Positions 63,312-64,000 of a stretch of DNA of 64,000 nucleotides are shown here, one piece after another. Position 1 is the stretch's first letter. Each line of letters opens with the position of its first letter. The notes beneath the pieces are model-generated. The model saw only the letters and a program-made list of their open reading frames with translations, made no database searches and was not told where the DNA came from. Source of the stretch: Cellvibrio sp. UBA7671 (GTDB taxonomy: Bacteria; Pseudomonadota; Gammaproteobacteria; Pseudomonadales; Cellvibrionaceae); the NCBI GenBank assembly GCA_002483145.1, contig DLHJ01000003.1:310001-374000 (forward strand), in the 5' to 3' direction. Made by a program: the position numbers and the translations under genes.

Positions 63312-64000
63312 CCAGTCTGACGCTCCTATCGCCCGCCAAACTCAATTTGTTTTTGCACATTACTGGCCGCCGTCCCGATGGCTACCACAACCTGCAAACC
63401 CTGTTTCAACTGCTCGATTACGGCGACACTTTGTCATTTAACACCCGCATCGATGGTGAAATCACACTTGCACCGGAATTGCCCGGGGTCACTTTTGAGC
63501 ACAACCTAATCATCAAAGCAGCGCGTGCGCTTGAACCCTACAAATCCGCCCACGCCGGTATTGATATCCACCTTGAAAAACGCCTGCCGATGGGCGGTGG
63601 TATTGGTGGCGGCAGTAGTAATGCGGCCACCACATTAGTTGCACTCAACCATTTATGGGGTTGTGGCCTGAGCAAAAGCCAGCTGCAAACAATTGGTTTA
63701 CAGCTCGGTGCCGATGTCCCGGTGTTTATCAATGCCCAAACTGCCTGGGCGGAAGGTGTGGGCGAAGAGTTACAAGCTATTGAAATGCAGCCAAAATGGT
63801 TTCTGGTTATACAACCTGATTGCCATGTATCCACTGCTGAAATTTTTTCTCACAAAGATTTGACAAGAGATACTTCGGCCATTAAAGTGGCGGCCTTCCT
63901 TGAGCGGGGTGGTCAAAACGACTGCGAAGCCTTGGTGAGAAAGCTCTATCCGCAAGTCGATAACGCACTCATCTGGCTCCAAAATTTTGATCGCAACGCG
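63308..64000 (+). CDS. ispE: 4-(cytidine 5'-diphospho)-2-C-methyl-D-erythritol kinase (3' truncated)
   Basis: The frame opens at ATG 63308, overlapping the lolB stop by four bases, and runs off the right edge (231 codons visible of about 280). Signatures: [24 protein letters not shown] at the N-terminus (start given as [12 protein letters not shown]), the GHMP ATP loop [15 protein letters not shown], and GADVPVFI. IspE performs the fourth step of the MEP isoprenoid pathway. Relatives carry tRNA-Gln and prs next, outside this window. Confidence 0.95.
   Translation, partial: MTSLTLLSPAKLNLFLHITGRRPDGYHNLQTLFQLLDYGDTLSFNTRIDGEITLAPELPGVTFEHNLIIKAARALEPYKSAHAGIDIHLEKRLPMGGGIGGGSSNAATTLVALNHLWGCGLSKSQLQTIGLQLGADVPVFINAQTAWAEGVGEELQAIEMQPKWFLVIQPDCHVSTAEIFSHKDLTRDTSAIKVAAFLERGGQNDCEALVRKLYPQVDNALIWLQNFDRNA

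Noticed and set aside
63308-64000. tRNA-Gln expected after ispE
   Set aside because: ispE runs off the window edge, so any tRNA lies outside; no tRNA-like cloverleaf was recognised anywhere in the window.

Overview
The window reads as chromosomal DNA of a gammaproteobacterium of the Cellvibrio / Saccharophagus / Teredinibacter type (Cellvibrionaceae). The evidence is a secreted protein with a family-2 cellulose-binding module and polyserine linkers, several TonB-dependent receptors, a conserved moeB-prmC-prfA-hemA / TPR-lolB-ispE block in the same order as I recall from Pseudomonas, and moderate GC content. This assignment is an inference from gene content. I see no rRNA, tRNA, CRISPR array, transposase or integrase. 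Coding density is high, with 57 genes called, two of them cut by the window edges.

Layout. 1-4.2 kb: end of a rhodanese, an M1-family lipoprotein aminopeptidase and a PEP-CTERM surface protein. 4.5-7.8 kb: a two-gene unit of a dCache sensor fused to a CpaE/TadZ-like ATPase and a prokaryotic pentameric ligand-gated ion channel. 8.0-13.4 kb: a five-gene operon of TonB receptor, MipA/OmpV protein, DUF3019 protein and an RstA/RstB-like two-component pair, with RstA-like direct repeats upstream. 13.7-16.6 kb: an HD-GYP response regulator and a GAF histidine kinase. 16.7-18.1 kb: two unrecognised exported or membrane proteins. 18.4-20.2 kb: a protein with three DnaT-type domains overlapping a lambda-P-like protein, then a Bax-like glucosaminidase and two envelope proteins. 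23.4-26.9 kb: a CBM2-polySer-DUF1592 protein paired with a DUF1552 protein.

27-36.6 kb: a polysaccharide deacetylase, then a tightly packed ten-gene minus-strand operon. It encodes a thermostable-hemolysin-family protein, acyl-CoA ligase, haem-oxygenase-like diiron enzyme, SDR, TPR protein, QseB/PmrA-like regulator, QseC-like kinase, cupredoxin, FTR1 permease and an outer-membrane protein. A perfect PmrA-type box lies just upstream. 36.7-51.4 kb: TMEM43 protein, small OMP, ybiT, a duplicated porin plus phosphate-binding-like pair around a Sel1-repeat protein, a chemoreceptor, an ECF sigma operon and mrcB. 51.7-64 kb: adenosine kinase, a Fur-box-preceded siderophore receptor, yqhA and the conserved housekeeping block ending in a truncated ispE.

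The two systems I consider most worth pursuing are the channel/dCache-CpaE unit (4508-7763) and the ten-gene operon (28107-36554). The operon appears to join small-molecule biosynthesis, iron or copper uptake and its own two-component control in one transcript.
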